Assembly: GCF_000276665.1 (NCBI RefSeq) | Contig: NW_004955476.1 | Span: forward strand, 8,728,478 to 8,792,477 | Direction: 5' to 3' | From: Chinchilla lanigera | Lineage: Eukaryota > Chordata > Mammalia > Rodentia > Chinchillidae | DNA length: 64,000 bases | In this document: piece by piece, positions 45,440 through 56,850 of the stretch | Numbering within the stretch: the stretch's first letter is position 1 | How the letters are laid out: each line of letters opens with the position of its first letter | The notes under the pieces: generated by a model | Told to the model about the DNA's origin: nothing | Database searches by the model: none | What the model saw: only the letters and a program-made list of their open reading frames with translations | Translations under genes and position numbers: made by a program

Positions 45440-45597
45440 GTGCGGTTACCTTCTCTGTGCGCTGGTCTGCTGCACAGGGCTGCAGGCTCCTCAGTGAAGT
45501 CCTACCTCGTGTGTATCTCTGTCACCCGTGAAGCCTGCCACGCTCCTGCTTCCTTGCAGGTGCTCAGCAGTGGCTCTTTGAATAAATGAGCTAATGC
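45440..45597 (+). mobile_element. L2 3' end fragment, weak
   Basis: GTATCTCTGTCACCCGTGAAGCC and GTGCTCAGCAGTGGCTCTTTGAATAAATGAGC resemble the L2 end ('GGTGCTCAATAAATATTTGTTGAATGAATGAG'). The upstream C-rich part fits loosely. Confidence 0.4.
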
Positions 45598-46599
45598 TAT
45601 TTGGTGCCAAACAGAATTAAATAAGAATCCAGCGGCTGACATTTGAAAATGTCGGCGCTACTGACTCACCTGTTTGGGGGAAGGATGTGCTTTCTGGGAT
45701 GACTCGGCGGCTTGCGCACCTGTCAGGCTGTCGTATCCTCTTTACTGCGGCTGCTCGTTACAAGGAGAGACAGCTACTCAGGAGTCGAGTATTTTCGCAC
45801 AGTTGGATTACTGTGTCTGGAATTTAATATTGTTCTGTCCTGTGATATTTATTTCAGGGTCAATAGAAATGTAACCATCCTCATGCCCTATTCCTGTTCA
45901 ATCTCATGATTTAGCAGGAGGGTCAGACCTATTACACTCTGGTTTCTGAAGCTTTAGGTATGATTTGTTGGATTTTTGACTTTATAAATATTTTCCAAAC
46001 GTATTAACAAGCAGTAACTATTGCTGAATAGTGTAATCCTCTTTAAATGGTACCATTCTATTTGACATGTGAGTTTCTGACTATTAGGGGTAATGTATAT
46101 ACTAGACCATAGGCTTGTGCACAAATTTTTATTCAATTCTTATGGTAATTATGTGCACAGGCACGGTAGGATGCTGCATCTTTCAAGACCTCCATCAAAG
46201 TCAAATCACAATTTTATTACAGAGCAAGAGCATCCCAGCATTCATTACAGCAAGTGCTTGTATGCAGTGTCTGATGAAACCGTTCCATCACCATTCACTC
46301 CAGGGGCAAAGCACTGAGGTAGTTTGGCTAGTGCTATTGCTACCATCTTATAATACTTAGATGTAAGGAAATTATTTAAGAAGCTGTTGCAAGTTGCCAG
46401 GTTGAAAACAAGAACAGGTATCCTTTCCTCAGTTCCAAGTGCTTGCCAAAGCAGTTTAAGGAAATAAACCCCACTCCACAAGCACTTAGTGATTAGATTA
46501 GGTGACCCAGGGCCACATCTAATTCTGAGATTCTTCAAGTCCACAGAAAAAACAGATTTGTTACAACAGACTTTACTGTACCAGCCACACTCTTGATGA
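45598..46599. other. Unique AT-rich sequence
   Basis: No recognised gene or repeat. Confidence 0.35.
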
Positions 46600-46740
46600 G
46601 CTTCTGTGTTAATGGATAAAAGCCTGTGATCCGAAGAGAATGTGAATCATATCACTTTAGGGAAGTTGTGTAATTCTTCTGAATTTCAGTTGTTCTATCT
46701 GTAAGTTGGGAGTAAAAGCGTTAGCTGACATACACTAAGA
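46600..46740 (+). mobile_element. MIR SINE fragment
   Basis: TTTAGGGAAGTTGTGTAATTC with TTCTGAATTTCAGTTGTTCTATCTGTAAGTTGGG follows the MIR CAAGTTACTTAACCTCTCTG...CCTCATCTGTAAAATGGG core. Confidence 0.65.
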
Positions 46741-48599
46741 TCTTGATAAGCTATTGGTAAAATGTATGTTACAGTTAACACTGCTGTTACTGTTGTCATC
46801 CTTATGATGCTTTAGAGCACACTTATAATTTGAGAGCAATATTCTAAAGATATTAATGAGAAGCTGGTTAAATGTCTTCTCCATATAAAAACTGTGTAAA
46901 CCTGGATGATGAGATGCTCTGTCAATTGGTATTTTATGTTCTAAGAGAAAACATTGCGATGCCCTGGAATTAGATTTAATTGTAAGAAGATCCAGTCTCA
47001 TCACCACTACAGAGACAAATTTGGTAGTGGAAACAGTTCCCTAGAGATTTATTTTAAATGTCCTATAGGAGAAAAATGGGATTCATAGGATTCCACTGCA
47101 TTGTAACTAGGGAATAAGTAGAATCAGAATATAAACCGGAAGGTTTTCATCTTTCCTTACAAAATTCAACAGAAGTCCTGTCAAGAAAGGTAATCCTTGT
47201 GAATCTTTACTGATCCTTACTCTCAGCTAAGATGAGTTTCAGATCTCAAACTAGAAAATTTCCCTCTTGGTTCAGCTACCCCCGGGTTTGGATCCCTGTC
47301 TTTGCATGGTAGGGAGAAGAGCCTTCACAGCAAAACCTTCCCCATTACTGATGGAAAAACCTGTTAGAGGAGATAGAGGCAGCCGGCAATGAAACGGGTC
47401 TTCCATGTGCTCTGAAGAAGGGAGGAGCATTCCCAAGCTCTTAAAATCATGATTACAGTAAAGCTTTACATCACTGTTTTTATGATAGATCTAAGGGGTG
47501 AACAGTAAGTCCCTATTAGGAACCGAGTAATGCCTATGTCCTACCAGTTACTCCCCACATAATCTTTAACAAAGGAAGAGTATTCCGGATCAGCCGACAA
47601 TGTTCCCGAGGCTGGAGGGGCAGGAGTTACTCGCGGCCATGCAGCTAGCGAAACACAAATTGTGTTCAAGCCCGGAAGCCCAAGCTCCTTCAGCCCCCTC
47701 AGGCTGTTCTTTTCCTTCTATTCAACACAAGCATCTATAAGAATGCATCCTTTTAGGTTGATTAGAAATCCGCTGCAGAAATAGTGGTAAATGAGATCTT
47801 GTTCCTACTCTCTGGTCATTTACAGCCTTAAAGGACGGCAAAATAGCAGGGAGAAAAGTGACAAAAGAAGGCACAGAGCAGGCCTCCACCCCAGCCTCTC
47901 TCACATTATGGGTCTGAAAGGAAGTGTGCTTTCAAAGTCACACTCCGGACACCAAGTAGACTTATCAGGGCGAAGCTGGACCACTTCATGGCTTCATTTC
48001 GTGAGTGACACCCTCTTGATGTTTCATGCCCACGGCCAGAGCTCATCTGCAGGGGCATTCCTAAAGCCTCACCCACGCCCCATCGCTCCAAGCTGCCAGC
48101 CAGTATGGTCTTCAGAATGAGGAGAGAAGAAAAGTGAGCAAGAAGGTAACAGGATGACTGTAAACTGTGTTTTAAAGCAGAGACTCAACTTTCCTCTCAG
48201 AGATGCTCGCTCACTTTCAAGACCCCTGTTGAATTTTGAAGAACATTATTCCCTCTTGCTTGAAGGAGAGCAGAGATCCGTAGAACAGGTTCTTAGGGCC
48301 ACACATTCCAGAATTCCTTGCTTTGTATTCTCTCCTGCACTGACACACCAGGAGGACTAATGGGGGCTGAAGCTATGCTGAAACTAGAGCAGGCTCAAAG
48401 TTATGAAAGTCACGATAGCTTTTATGATCTGCAGGTCCTCTCATTTTGTATCCTACCTACCCCCTCCACAGTCAGTGACGCACACACAGTGAGCCATTAC
48501 TCTCTCTTCCATGTTCCATTATCTTTGTTGAGATGTTAGAAGAGTCCAGTCTCCTTTATTATTCAGCATAGCTTGATTGGGATTCTACTCTGCACTAGC
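46741..48599. other. Unique sequence
   Basis: A weak antisense MIR-like trace lies at 47550-47695 (AGGAGTTACTCGCGGCCATGCAGCTAGCG, then TTCAAGCCCGGAAGCCC). The remainder has no recognised repeat. The opposed short frames at 47791-48120 and 47906-48091 are not supported as genes. Confidence 0.35.
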
Positions 48600-48686
48600 A
48601 ACACACCATGGGCTGGAAATATTAGGAGGGAAACCTGAAGGGACCTGCCATCTCCCACCTGCTCATCTAGACTAGCAGCTCCAGCC

Positions 48687-49190
48687 ATGGTCCCAAGAGA
48701 TGAGTCCAGTGGTCCAGCTTGGCCCTTACCCCAGAGCCCTGTGTGGGCAGTGGACAGCAGCCACCCAAAGAAAAGCACAGTTAAAGCTAAGGCCAAGAGT
48801 GGCCCTGCTTTTAGCAGCTGGACACCAAGTCCTCTCCAGAAGTGGGTCAGCACAGGTCTAGCCATGTTGGCCACAATGTCACTATCTGGGGTGCCAACTC
48901 AAAAGGCCTCCAAGGAAGTACTGGGGTGGATGAGCAATGTCAGGAAGAGACACCATGATGGACTGAGACATGTGCAGGACCGTGCATCCCCATTTCCCTC
49001 CCCTCCCCCAAACCCATCTTCTGCTGTCTCCTTCAGATGCCAAGGCTGGGAGGAAGACACTGACCACAGACCTGCTGCTTCCTCAACACGGTGGTCTTCA
49101 GAGAGGAAGGGAGAGGCTACTTGTCTGGACTACTCAGGTTTGCAGACTCCTAGAGTGTTGCTCAAGACCTCTCCCTCAGCCATGGTCTGA
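48687..49190 (+). other. Unassigned 167-codon open frame
   Basis: The longest plus-strand frame in this part starts at ATG 48687 and runs to 49190. It contains a basic stretch (KKSTVKAKAKSG), a WVSTGLAMLATMSL hydrophobic stretch and a Pro/Ser-rich run. I recognise no family. A 103-codon frame lies on the opposite strand. No splice context or start context is convincing, so it may be chance or a decayed exon. Confidence 0.15.
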
Positions 49191-50779
49191 GCCTCCTTCC
49201 CAGACCCTCTCTGAAGGCCCAGAATTTCTCAAGTGCAGTTGGAGTGTCCATGTAGACCTATGAGAGTGACAGCTCAATTTAGAGAGCACACCGCTGATGG
49301 CTTCCACCAACTTTATTCCAAAATAGATTTATGGGAAATCCAAAAGCTATATAAATAGGGCAAGAGATGTTTATCTACAAAGTATGCAAGTCAGAGAAAC
49401 TAACCAAATACAGACAGTGCAGCTCTGGGGCAGTTTCTGCACCTGAAGTGCTATGGTGAGAATGGGATGTAATCAGGGAGCAGGACAGGCGTCATCACCT
49501 CAAACAGTCATGAGTCATTTTGCACTGCGATGCTCTTGTTGCCGTGCAACTGTGCTCGCAGCAGCAGGACTCCGTGATTTAGTGGCAGGGCTCATTTCTG
49601 CCATGGATGGCATTTCATTTATGGGTACGCACGGTGAGGATCTGTGGGGCTGCGCGCTCAGCCGCACCTGCCAGAGAGCAGGAAGGCTGGGCAGTTGGTG
49701 CAGCACCTCATTTGACTCTCACCTGCTGGCAGCCACCTGCAGGGAGGTAAATCTCCTAGGAAGAAGCTAAAAGTCTCAATTGTAATTGTACTTTTAAAGT
49801 CTTACATCTCAGAGCTCCAAGTGCACAAAGGAAATAAAACAGTCTCTGCTGTCGATACCTGAAGTTCTGATTTAAAACATCAGTTTCTATTTTCAATACT
49901 TCTTCCTGAGGTACAACTTCTGGAGTTATGAAAGGTACCTCGAATGGAACTGGCTTCTTAGTTCCTTAAAGGCTTCTTGAGTGCTCAAGCAATAGCAACC
50001 CCAAACTGGCTTCCATCTTTTAAGATTTTGGAGCAGCTGATCAAGTTCAAGAGCAGCACTCCTTAGACATGGTGTGTGCACTAATGTCTTCTCCACGGTT
50101 CCACATCATGAGTACAGCTGAACTGAACCATAGTTGCCTGCTCATTGCCTCTTGAGCCCTTTAGGACGTTCACCTGTGACCCTTGTTCCCAGTACCGTAG
50201 CTCAGTGAGAAGAGGTCTCCTTTGGGACGCCCAATGGGACCTCCCGCCCCTTGCCTTGCCTTGGAAATTGAGACTTCAACTCCCTTTAAAGGTCAAAAGC
50301 CTGGAAATAAGCCTTTGGATTCTTCCAAAATGCCACTGCCATGGCCAGGGCCACCTTTTCCTGCTCCAGACAGTGCAGCATTTGGGACGCCCACTGATTT
50401 ATCCTCAGTGACTGGTGCAAGGGCACCCAAGCTCTGCAGACTAAACAGGTGGGGTCCTCTCTACTTTACTCAACAGAGCACAGTTGTGTGCCAGGAAAAG
50501 GGAAAACATAGCTCTTAAGCACCCTCTAAAGAAACAGGATTGGCCTTGGGTATAATTTCGATGTTGAGAAATCAGACTGTTTATGTTCTTCAGTTTCATG
50601 CTTTTGTTTAATTTTGTTAGTCCATGCTTGCAGCACATAATGATCACACTTTGTGTGGAGTTGGTCTGTGATAGAACACACGTGAATTCTTTTAAGTCTC
50701 CTTCCTCACCTCCCTCCCTCCATCTCCTGATCCCCCTCCAATTTGCTGAAGATTATCTCCATTTCCTATTATCTTCTAT
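49191..50779. other. Unique sequence
   Basis: No repeat family recognised. Overlapping plus frames at 50145-50411 and 50222-50518 are Pro-rich and unassigned. A repeated phrase, TTTGGGACGCCCA, occurs twice, at about 50221-50233 and 50380-50392. Confidence 0.3.
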
Positions 50780-51058
50780 TTATATTTTTGGTGTCAAAAT
50801 TTTTGCCAGCTACACCTCAGACAGAGGACTAATATCTGGATATAAAGAGCTCAAAAAAGTTAAATTTCCCTAAATAAAAGACTCAATCAAAAGAAGAGCA
50901 ACTTAAACGAATAGACAGTTCTCAGAAAAAGAAGTGTAAATGGCCAACACACACAAGAAAATATGCTCAATACCTCTGTAATTTGCACTACAGAAATGCA
51001 GATTAAAACAACACTAAGAGGCCATCATACCCCAGAAAGAACAGGCACCATGAAGAAG
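50780..51058 (+). mobile_element. L1 ORF2 3' fragment
   Basis: TAATATCTGGATATAAAGAGCTC, AATAGACAGTTCTCAGAAAAAG, AGTGTAAATGGCCAACACACACAAG, AATATGCTCAATACC and AAATGCAGATTAAAACAACAC follow the well-known L1 ORF2 end. It stops at about CATACCCCAG, where unrelated sequence begins. Confidence 0.85.
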
Positions 51059-51715
51059 TCAGCTTTGTCTTTTCATGGGCCTCTTGGTCTCTGATGGTGA
51101 CCACTGTGGAGCGGCTTTGAGCAGGATTTAATATTAACTAATTGGCTTTGCATGTTTACTTGTGAGCTGTCCAAGGCTTAGGCACCTTGTCTAAAGAGGG
51201 GCAGTTGACTCATAGCAAGTAAACCTCTACGGGTGACTGGTCACCACTGAGGCCCGTATTGGCCTGTGAAGCTGTGATGCCTCAAAGGACAAGATAAGGC
51301 CACAGCTGAGGACATATGGCTCCACCCCCAATTAATTACCAGGAGACTGCAGCTGCAGGCTCCACACTCCTACAATAAATACCAACCTAAAGATAAGGCA
51401 GTTGTCCTGATTGACATCATTTACTACTTGGGAAAATTCTCCTAAGGTCCTGTGAGATTCCCGCGTTTTCTTGGGTATCCTCTCCCTTTGTTTGAAAACC
51501 TAATAAATATGGGCTGCTCAGAGCAGTCTTTGGCTAACTCAGAGAATACTGAAGCTGTAAGAGAGTTAGTCTCTCCTGGAGCCCTAAAATCATTACACTG
51601 CCTCGTTTATTTAAGCCTTCGCCATGCACTCACTTGGCAGATTGCGGGCCTGATCAGCCTGCAATAACTTAGGGTTATTTAACCCAGTTTTCAATAGGTC
51701 TCCTTATGATACTCT
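51059..51715 (+). mobile_element. LTR-like sequence, unclassified ERV
   Basis: It directly replaces L1 at the left side. It contains CTACAATAAATACC, CTTTGTTTGAAAACCTAATAAATATGGGCTGC and TCTCTCCTGGAGCCC, a layout resembling an ERV LTR R/U5 with polyadenylation signals. No internal viral genes and no certain TG...CA borders were found. Confidence 0.4.
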
Positions 51716-52089
51716 TGATCACCACACTGCACCTGCCCCAACATATATTTCCTGGTCCTGCCAGGACACATCTGTGAACATCTTCTGAGGAGGCTGCTTC
51801 AGCCGGGGGATTAGGTGGTCCCTTCCCTGGTCTGGTGGCAGCACTGGAATACACTGCAGCCCATATCACATTGCACTGCTGCCTGCTGTCCACGTATTGT
51901 GTGCTTGGTGCATGGTCAGGTTCCAAAGGGCAGACACCAAGTATTACTCATTCCCACCTAGTACATGGGAGGCTTAACTGTTTTGCCTTGAAGCATTAGG
52001 GTAAGCATATGAAGGAAAAGACGGTTGAGTCTGGTTATACTAAAATTCAAACTTTCTGTATTAAAATAAAAATGCAATCCTTTCTTATT

Positions 52090-52880
52090 TTATAATGTGT
52101 AAATTAGATGAACAAACAATTCACTAAAGAAATACAAACAAATGCAATAACACTCAACCTCATTTATAATTAAGAAAGAAAATACAAACAATTACAATCA
52201 TCTTGACCGGCAAATGGGCAAATAGGTACACACACATAAAGGTGGTGAGATTATGGTAATAAACACCCTCCTGTACACTTCTGCAATTTACATCGAAAAC
52301 CTTAAAAGAGCATAAATGTGCATGTACATGCAGACATGTGTGCATACATAGAATATGAGGAATGATCAAAATACAGTGAGTATAGATTTTTAATATTACT
52401 GTCTTATTGTAAAAAAAATGTTGCTATTAATTCTTCTCAAGATAATATCTCCAGCTTCAAATACACTTATCCTATCATTATTAGCAATGTGTCTCTTACT
52501 GTAATGATTTCTTTTAAATTAAACATTCACCATATTTTTAAATCACTAGACAAGACACAAACATGAGTACAGACATGAATATACATTCCTTCCTTTAGTC
52601 TTACCTCTAGTAAAATGAGGTAGGGAAAAGAATCAGAGATGCAGATGAAGAGTTATTTGCACTTGCAATTCCTTGTGATAACAAAAAATAAACCAAACTT
52701 GCTTGTCCAATCATAAGTGGTTAAATCAACCACTGTTCATCTGACAATTGTAATCCAGTTTTGTAAGAATATTTAATCACATGGATGAACCCTCATGATA
52801 AAGTGTTAAATGGAAAAATGCAGGGGAAAATAAAATTATTTTTAAAGGAAGGAGAGGAATCAAAAATAAAAATGGCATAT
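52090..52880 (+). mobile_element. L1M 3' fragment split by a mariner MITE
   Basis: The left part reads ACAAACAATTCACTAAAGAAATAC, CACTCAACCTCATTTATAATTAAG, ACCGGCAAATGGGC. The right part (from 52549) shows AATTCCTTGTGATAACAAAAAATAAACC and AGTGGTTAAATCAACC, like the L1M 'ATAATAGCAAAAAATTGGAAACAACC...GGTTAAATAAA' block. The mariner copy at 52356-52546 separates them. Confidence 0.6.
52356..52546 (+). mobile_element. Short mariner-derived MITE (191 bp)
   Basis: TA dinucleotides flank it (52354-52355 and 52547-52548). The left end TGAGGAATGATCAAAATACAG matches the terminal repeat of the other copies. The right part carries GCAATGTGTCTCTTACTGTAATG and ATTCACCATATTTTTAAATCAC, the same 3' region as in the copies at 29374 and 59495. 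It lacks nearly all transposase coding sequence. Confidence 0.75.
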
Positions 52881-53089
52881 AAAACATCCTGTAAGACAAA
52901 ATCTAAGTTTTGATCTGGGAGTTCAGGAGCACAAACTTATCAACAGCAAAGTTTTTATTTTCTTCACATTTACCTTTGAAAGCAGCCACTTGCATTTCTG
53001 AGTATTTAACTTGCTCCTGGGTTTTCTTCAACCTGGACACAGAGAGTCACACATAACACTGCACCAGATAGGGGTGTAAGTCTTGGTCA

Positions 53090-53235
53090 CCCCTGACCTT
53101 ACCTGTGAGATCTGTATACATTATACTTCAATGTTGGCATTCCATGTTCTCATCTATAAAATAGGTGTCATAGTCGTGAAGAACCTAGCAGAATAACTAT
53201 TACATGCTAGACAACAATCATTTCCTTCCCTTGCA
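53090..53235 (+). mobile_element. MIR SINE fragment
   Basis: GTTCTCATCTATAAAATAGGTGTCATAGT is a clear MIR core (CCTCATCTGTAAAATGGGGATAATA). The flanks are diverged. Confidence 0.55.
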
Positions 53236-53679
53236 ACATAAATGTTTTTAGAGTAACTATCCTACTCTCCAGTCCTGCTAATCAGATATTAATCACGTTA
53301 ACCTGATCCTTGATCCTAACTGATGGGAACAGATTAACTCACCCTAGAGAAGGACCATCCACAAAATGATTAGAGTCGGTCAAAACTCCTCTCACTTGAA
53401 AATCTGAATGATGAGAGAAAAAAGTTCCAGCAATTAGGAGAAAATAGAACTGAGAAGATCAGCTGGAAGACGTGGACGGGATGCCGCAGGACCATGTATG
53501 GGATAGTAATGATGAAAGCTCACCAAGAGAAAAGGGGAACTTGTTTATTATAGTCTTGGGCACAGAATAATGCCTCTTCTTGCACATATATGATAACTGT
53601 GTCGCTTGGCCCCTCTGCGGTTAAGTTGGGGCCGAGTGAAGAGGAGAAGATAGGAGAATGACAGTATTAGATTTTTAGC

Positions 53680-54070
53680 ACTGTTGTGACAATCATCACA
53701 AGCTTGGGTCTCCAAGCAACACAAATTTACCATCGTTTATTGCTACAGGTCAGAAGTCAGCAGTGAGTTTCACTGTGCTGCAACAGAGGTGCTGACAGAG
53801 CTGCATTCCTGCTAGGACCAAATCTACCCCCTGTCCTGTCCAGATTTTAAGAGGCCACCTACACCCCTTGGCTCTGGCCAGCTTCCAGCCATGACGTCAC
53901 TGCAGCCACTGTGTCAGTCACCATGGCTTCCCTCCCGCACCTCTGTTCTCCATGGCCCTCCCCATCGTGTTTTTGTTATGACCCTCAGACTTCCTCTTAC
54001 CACTGGACCCACCTGGGCGGTGATAATCTCCCCATCTCAAGACCCTCGTCATCTTCCAAGTCTCTTTGGT
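53680..54070 (-). mobile_element. MLT1-type LTR, antisense
   Basis: The plus strand reads AGCAACACAAATTTACCATC, TACAGGTCAGAAGTCAGCAG, GAGCTGCATTCCTGCTAGG, TTGGCTCTGGCCAGCTTCC, then GATAATCTCCCCATCTCAAGACC, the reverse MLT1 order. Confidence 0.75.
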
Positions 54071-54697
54071 TGTATGAGGAGCAGGGTAGGTTCTGGGAAC
54101 TGGACATTGGAGGGACCGTTGTCCACCCTTCTGTGGTGACCACAGAGCCTCAGAGGTCATTCTCAGCCCTGACTCCATAGCTTGTTTACGGGAGTCTTGG
54201 GTGGCAGGAACAGTGCCTCCCTGGGCCCAAAGGAAGACTGAGTCTCCTGGCCCCTTTGTCATTAACTTGGGGCTGAGTGGATGATTCAGGTGAGTGGGAT
54301 AGTGAGTGGGATATGTGTAGAAGAGGACCAACCCCTTACTTCTGCCGAGAACATCACCTTCTTGGAGCTGGTTAGGAATGCAGCATCTCAGGCTCTACTG
54401 GACACCTCCTAAGTCAGAATCCTCATATGAGCAAGGTCCCAAGTGAAGCACTGATTATAGCTACTCTGGGTCCTGACACTTAAGAATACTCCCAAAATCC
54501 AATCCTCCTCCTCCCTCATCCTCTTCTAAGTGGCCAGGAGCTGCAAGTATCCTACAGTATGTAGCCACCCAACCAACTAAAGACTGTGATGCAAGAAAAA
54601 CACACACCTCTAAGTTAGGACCCCAGGACTTCAGAGATTGTCTTTCAGGTCAGCTACACTGCAGTATTGTGGTTTTAGAACGATTGAGTTAGTTTAG

Positions 54698-55006
54698 TGT
54701 TACGGTTTGAATCTAGAATCTAGATCCACCCCACTCAAAGCTTCCTGGGGGTTACAATTAGAGCTTTTCAGAGGTGGTTGGATCTAGAATGTGGGTTTGC
54801 GGGATCAAGGGTTGATCCCTTGATCATGGGACTGATGATCCCTTGATGTTGGGACTGATAGATATGATGCTGGGATTGATTCCTGGTGTAATGCTAGCAT
54901 TAAGGCTGCCCCACCCTGGGTGTGAGTGTTACACCCCAAGGGTGTGTAGCTGCATAGAATGTAACGGACAGAAAAGCAATGCTATTGTCACTTGCTACTT
55001 GTCTCT

Positions 55007-55064
<58 letters not shown>

Positions 55065-55236
55065 ACTGCTTGGCTGCTTTGCTGCCTTCTGTCCACCATG
55101 CACTGCTTTTCCTTGCAGTGCCTCTTTGCCCCCTGCCGTGGAGCCAGCCAACTATGAACTGAAGCCTCCCACATTTCTCATTTAACTTTGGGTGCCTTGT
55201 GTTTTGTCTCAGCAATGAGAAACGGTAACTAAAGCA
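54698..55236 (+). mobile_element. MaLR-type solo LTR carrying (GCT)18
   Basis: It starts TGTTACGGTTTGAATC and ends AACTAAAGCA, with a 5-bp near-duplication (TTTAG at 54693-54697, CTTAG at 55237-55241). The 3' part carries GAGCCAGCCAACTATGAACTG and GAAGCCTCC, the signature shared with the LTRs at 25289, 55424 and 60269. Inside are a 9-bp-stem palindrome (GATCAAGGG-TTGAT-CCCTTGATC) at about 54803 and a trinucleotide expansion at 55009-55062. Confidence 0.8.
55009..55062. repeat. Pure (GCT)18 trinucleotide repeat
   Basis: 54 bp of uninterrupted GCT (CTG/CAG class). It lies within the LTR, so the polyalanine or polycysteine frames across it are not proteins. Confidence 0.95.
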
Positions 55237-55423
55237 CTTAGATTCCTCTTTCTTGGAACCAATGAAGCTATGCCCTGAAAGGAAGCCTCATGCAGCATGC
55301 AGCAGGATCTCCTGACAGGCTTATTTACTGAAATGTACTGTGAGGCTCACCTCAAGCTTCTGATTTAGTGGCTCAAGGGTGAGGTCGTCATTTATGTCTC
55401 TTGCAAATTTCCAGCTGACACGA

Positions 55424-55775
55424 TGCTATGGTTTATGAATACATGTCCCCCAAGAGCCTCAAGAGCTTATAGATGGGGCTTTGGGGAGGTGACAAGGTCA
55501 TGGGGACTCTATAACTGGCTCACTGTTAGGAGGTGGGGCCTAGAGACGAAAGGCAGGTCCCTGGGGACAAGACCTGGAAGGTTGGATCTCCCCCGCTCCA
55601 CCGCTCCTCCCTTGATTCTCTCTCTGCTTCCTGCATTTCCTCTGCCAGGCCCTTCTGCCATGCTGTCCTGTCGTAGAGCCAGCCAACAATGGACTCCTAC
55701 ATGAGCCACAGTAACACTCATGCTTTAAATTGCGGCACTCAGGTATTCTGTCCCAGCAACAAGGGAAGTGATTAC
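55424..55775 (+). mobile_element. Second MaLR-type LTR, same family and orientation
   Basis: It starts TGCTATGGTTTATGAATAC, continues GGAGGTGGGGCCTAGAGACG, TCTCTGCTTCCTGC, GAGCCAGCCAACAATGGAC and TCTGTCCCAGCAACAAGGGAAGTG. It lies about 190 bp downstream of the LTR at 54698. The end is uncertain because the terminal CA is lost. Confidence 0.75.
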
Positions 55776-55894
55776 GACCTGTTGGCACCACTGGCCCGGG
55801 GGCACAGTCTGAGAGCCATTGGTTTTCAACCTTGCTGTCAGGTTTCCGCACCGATATGCAATTTAGCTCAGACAGTAAAGACCAGGAACACGCA

Positions 55895-56108
55895 AGCTAA
55901 GGCTCATATGCCAAATCTGACCATTGCCAGTTTTCACAAATACTGTTTTATCGGGACTTTGAAATGACTCCACACTTACCATATATGTTCAATCCCTCAC
56001 TAGTATGGCAGAGGTCTTATATTATGATGGAGACCAGAGGACTCACTAAGCCTAAAATATTTCCTAGCCAGATCTTTACAGAATAATTAGCTGACCCTGA
56101 TGTAGACC
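55895..56108. mobile_element. hAT-Charlie-like DNA transposon fragment
   Basis: CTCATATGCCAAATCTGACC with ACAAATACTGTTTTATCGGGAC at the left and AGCCTAAAATATTTCCTAGCC with AGATCTTTACAGAATAATTAGCTGACCCTG at the right follow the same mammalian element as the fragment at 26003. Confidence 0.7.
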
Positions 56109-56479
56109 ACAGTGCGGTAGTCTTCATGATGTAATCCCGTGACTACAGAGTATTATTTAATTGAGAATACGCATTTACCATTCTTTACCTATATTTGTCC
56201 ATTTTCCACTTGGCAGCAAGACTATGAAAGTTATTCCAAGCCTAGTCCCTTTGAATAAGAAAATGGGTGACATACACTTAAGGTGTTTCAGACATGCATA
56301 TACTGTGAACTAATTGACACAAACTAATTAATACATTTCATAGAACTGGCTTTTATAATGTGTGTGGTAAGATTACTGAAGATCTACTTCCTTGGAAAAT
56401 TTCAGGTACCGAGTAGATTGATATTAACTACAGTCAACGGGCTGCGTCCTTAGGTCTCCACACTTCACTCAGTTGGCAG

Positions 56480-56850
56480 CTGAAAGTTCATACGTTTGGA
56501 CCAAGATCTCCCCACTTCCCATACCCTCCCTCCTGATCCCCAATAGCCCTTTGACTCCCTGTGTCTATGGGCTTGAGGTTTTTTCAGGCTGAAGGTTTAT
56601 GAGATCAGGCAATGTCTGTCCTGTGCCTGACTCAGCTCGTTTAGGGCAACTTCCTGCAGTCTCCCCCACATCATCACAGTGGCAGGATTTCCTTCTGTTC
56701 AAGGTTGCCCACTATTCCGCTGTCCTTACCGATCCATTGACAGTGACACTGGGCTGCTTGCATGTCTTGGCTATTGTGAATATCTCTGCAGAAAGCACAA
56801 GACAGCAGACCAATATCTCCTCAATATAGTAATTCCATTAGTATTACAAC
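56480..56850 (-). mobile_element. L1 ORF2/3' fragment, antisense
   Basis: The plus strand reads TATGAGATCAGGCAATGTCTG, GTCCTGTGCCTGACTCAGC, AGTGGCAGGATTTCCTTCTG, GCTTGCATGTCTTGGCTATTG with TGAATATCTCTGC, the reverse of the L1 ORF2 end. Confidence 0.8.

Noticed and set aside
54843..55185. Polyalanine and polycysteine frames
   Set aside because: They come from translating the (GCT)18 repeat in an LTR.
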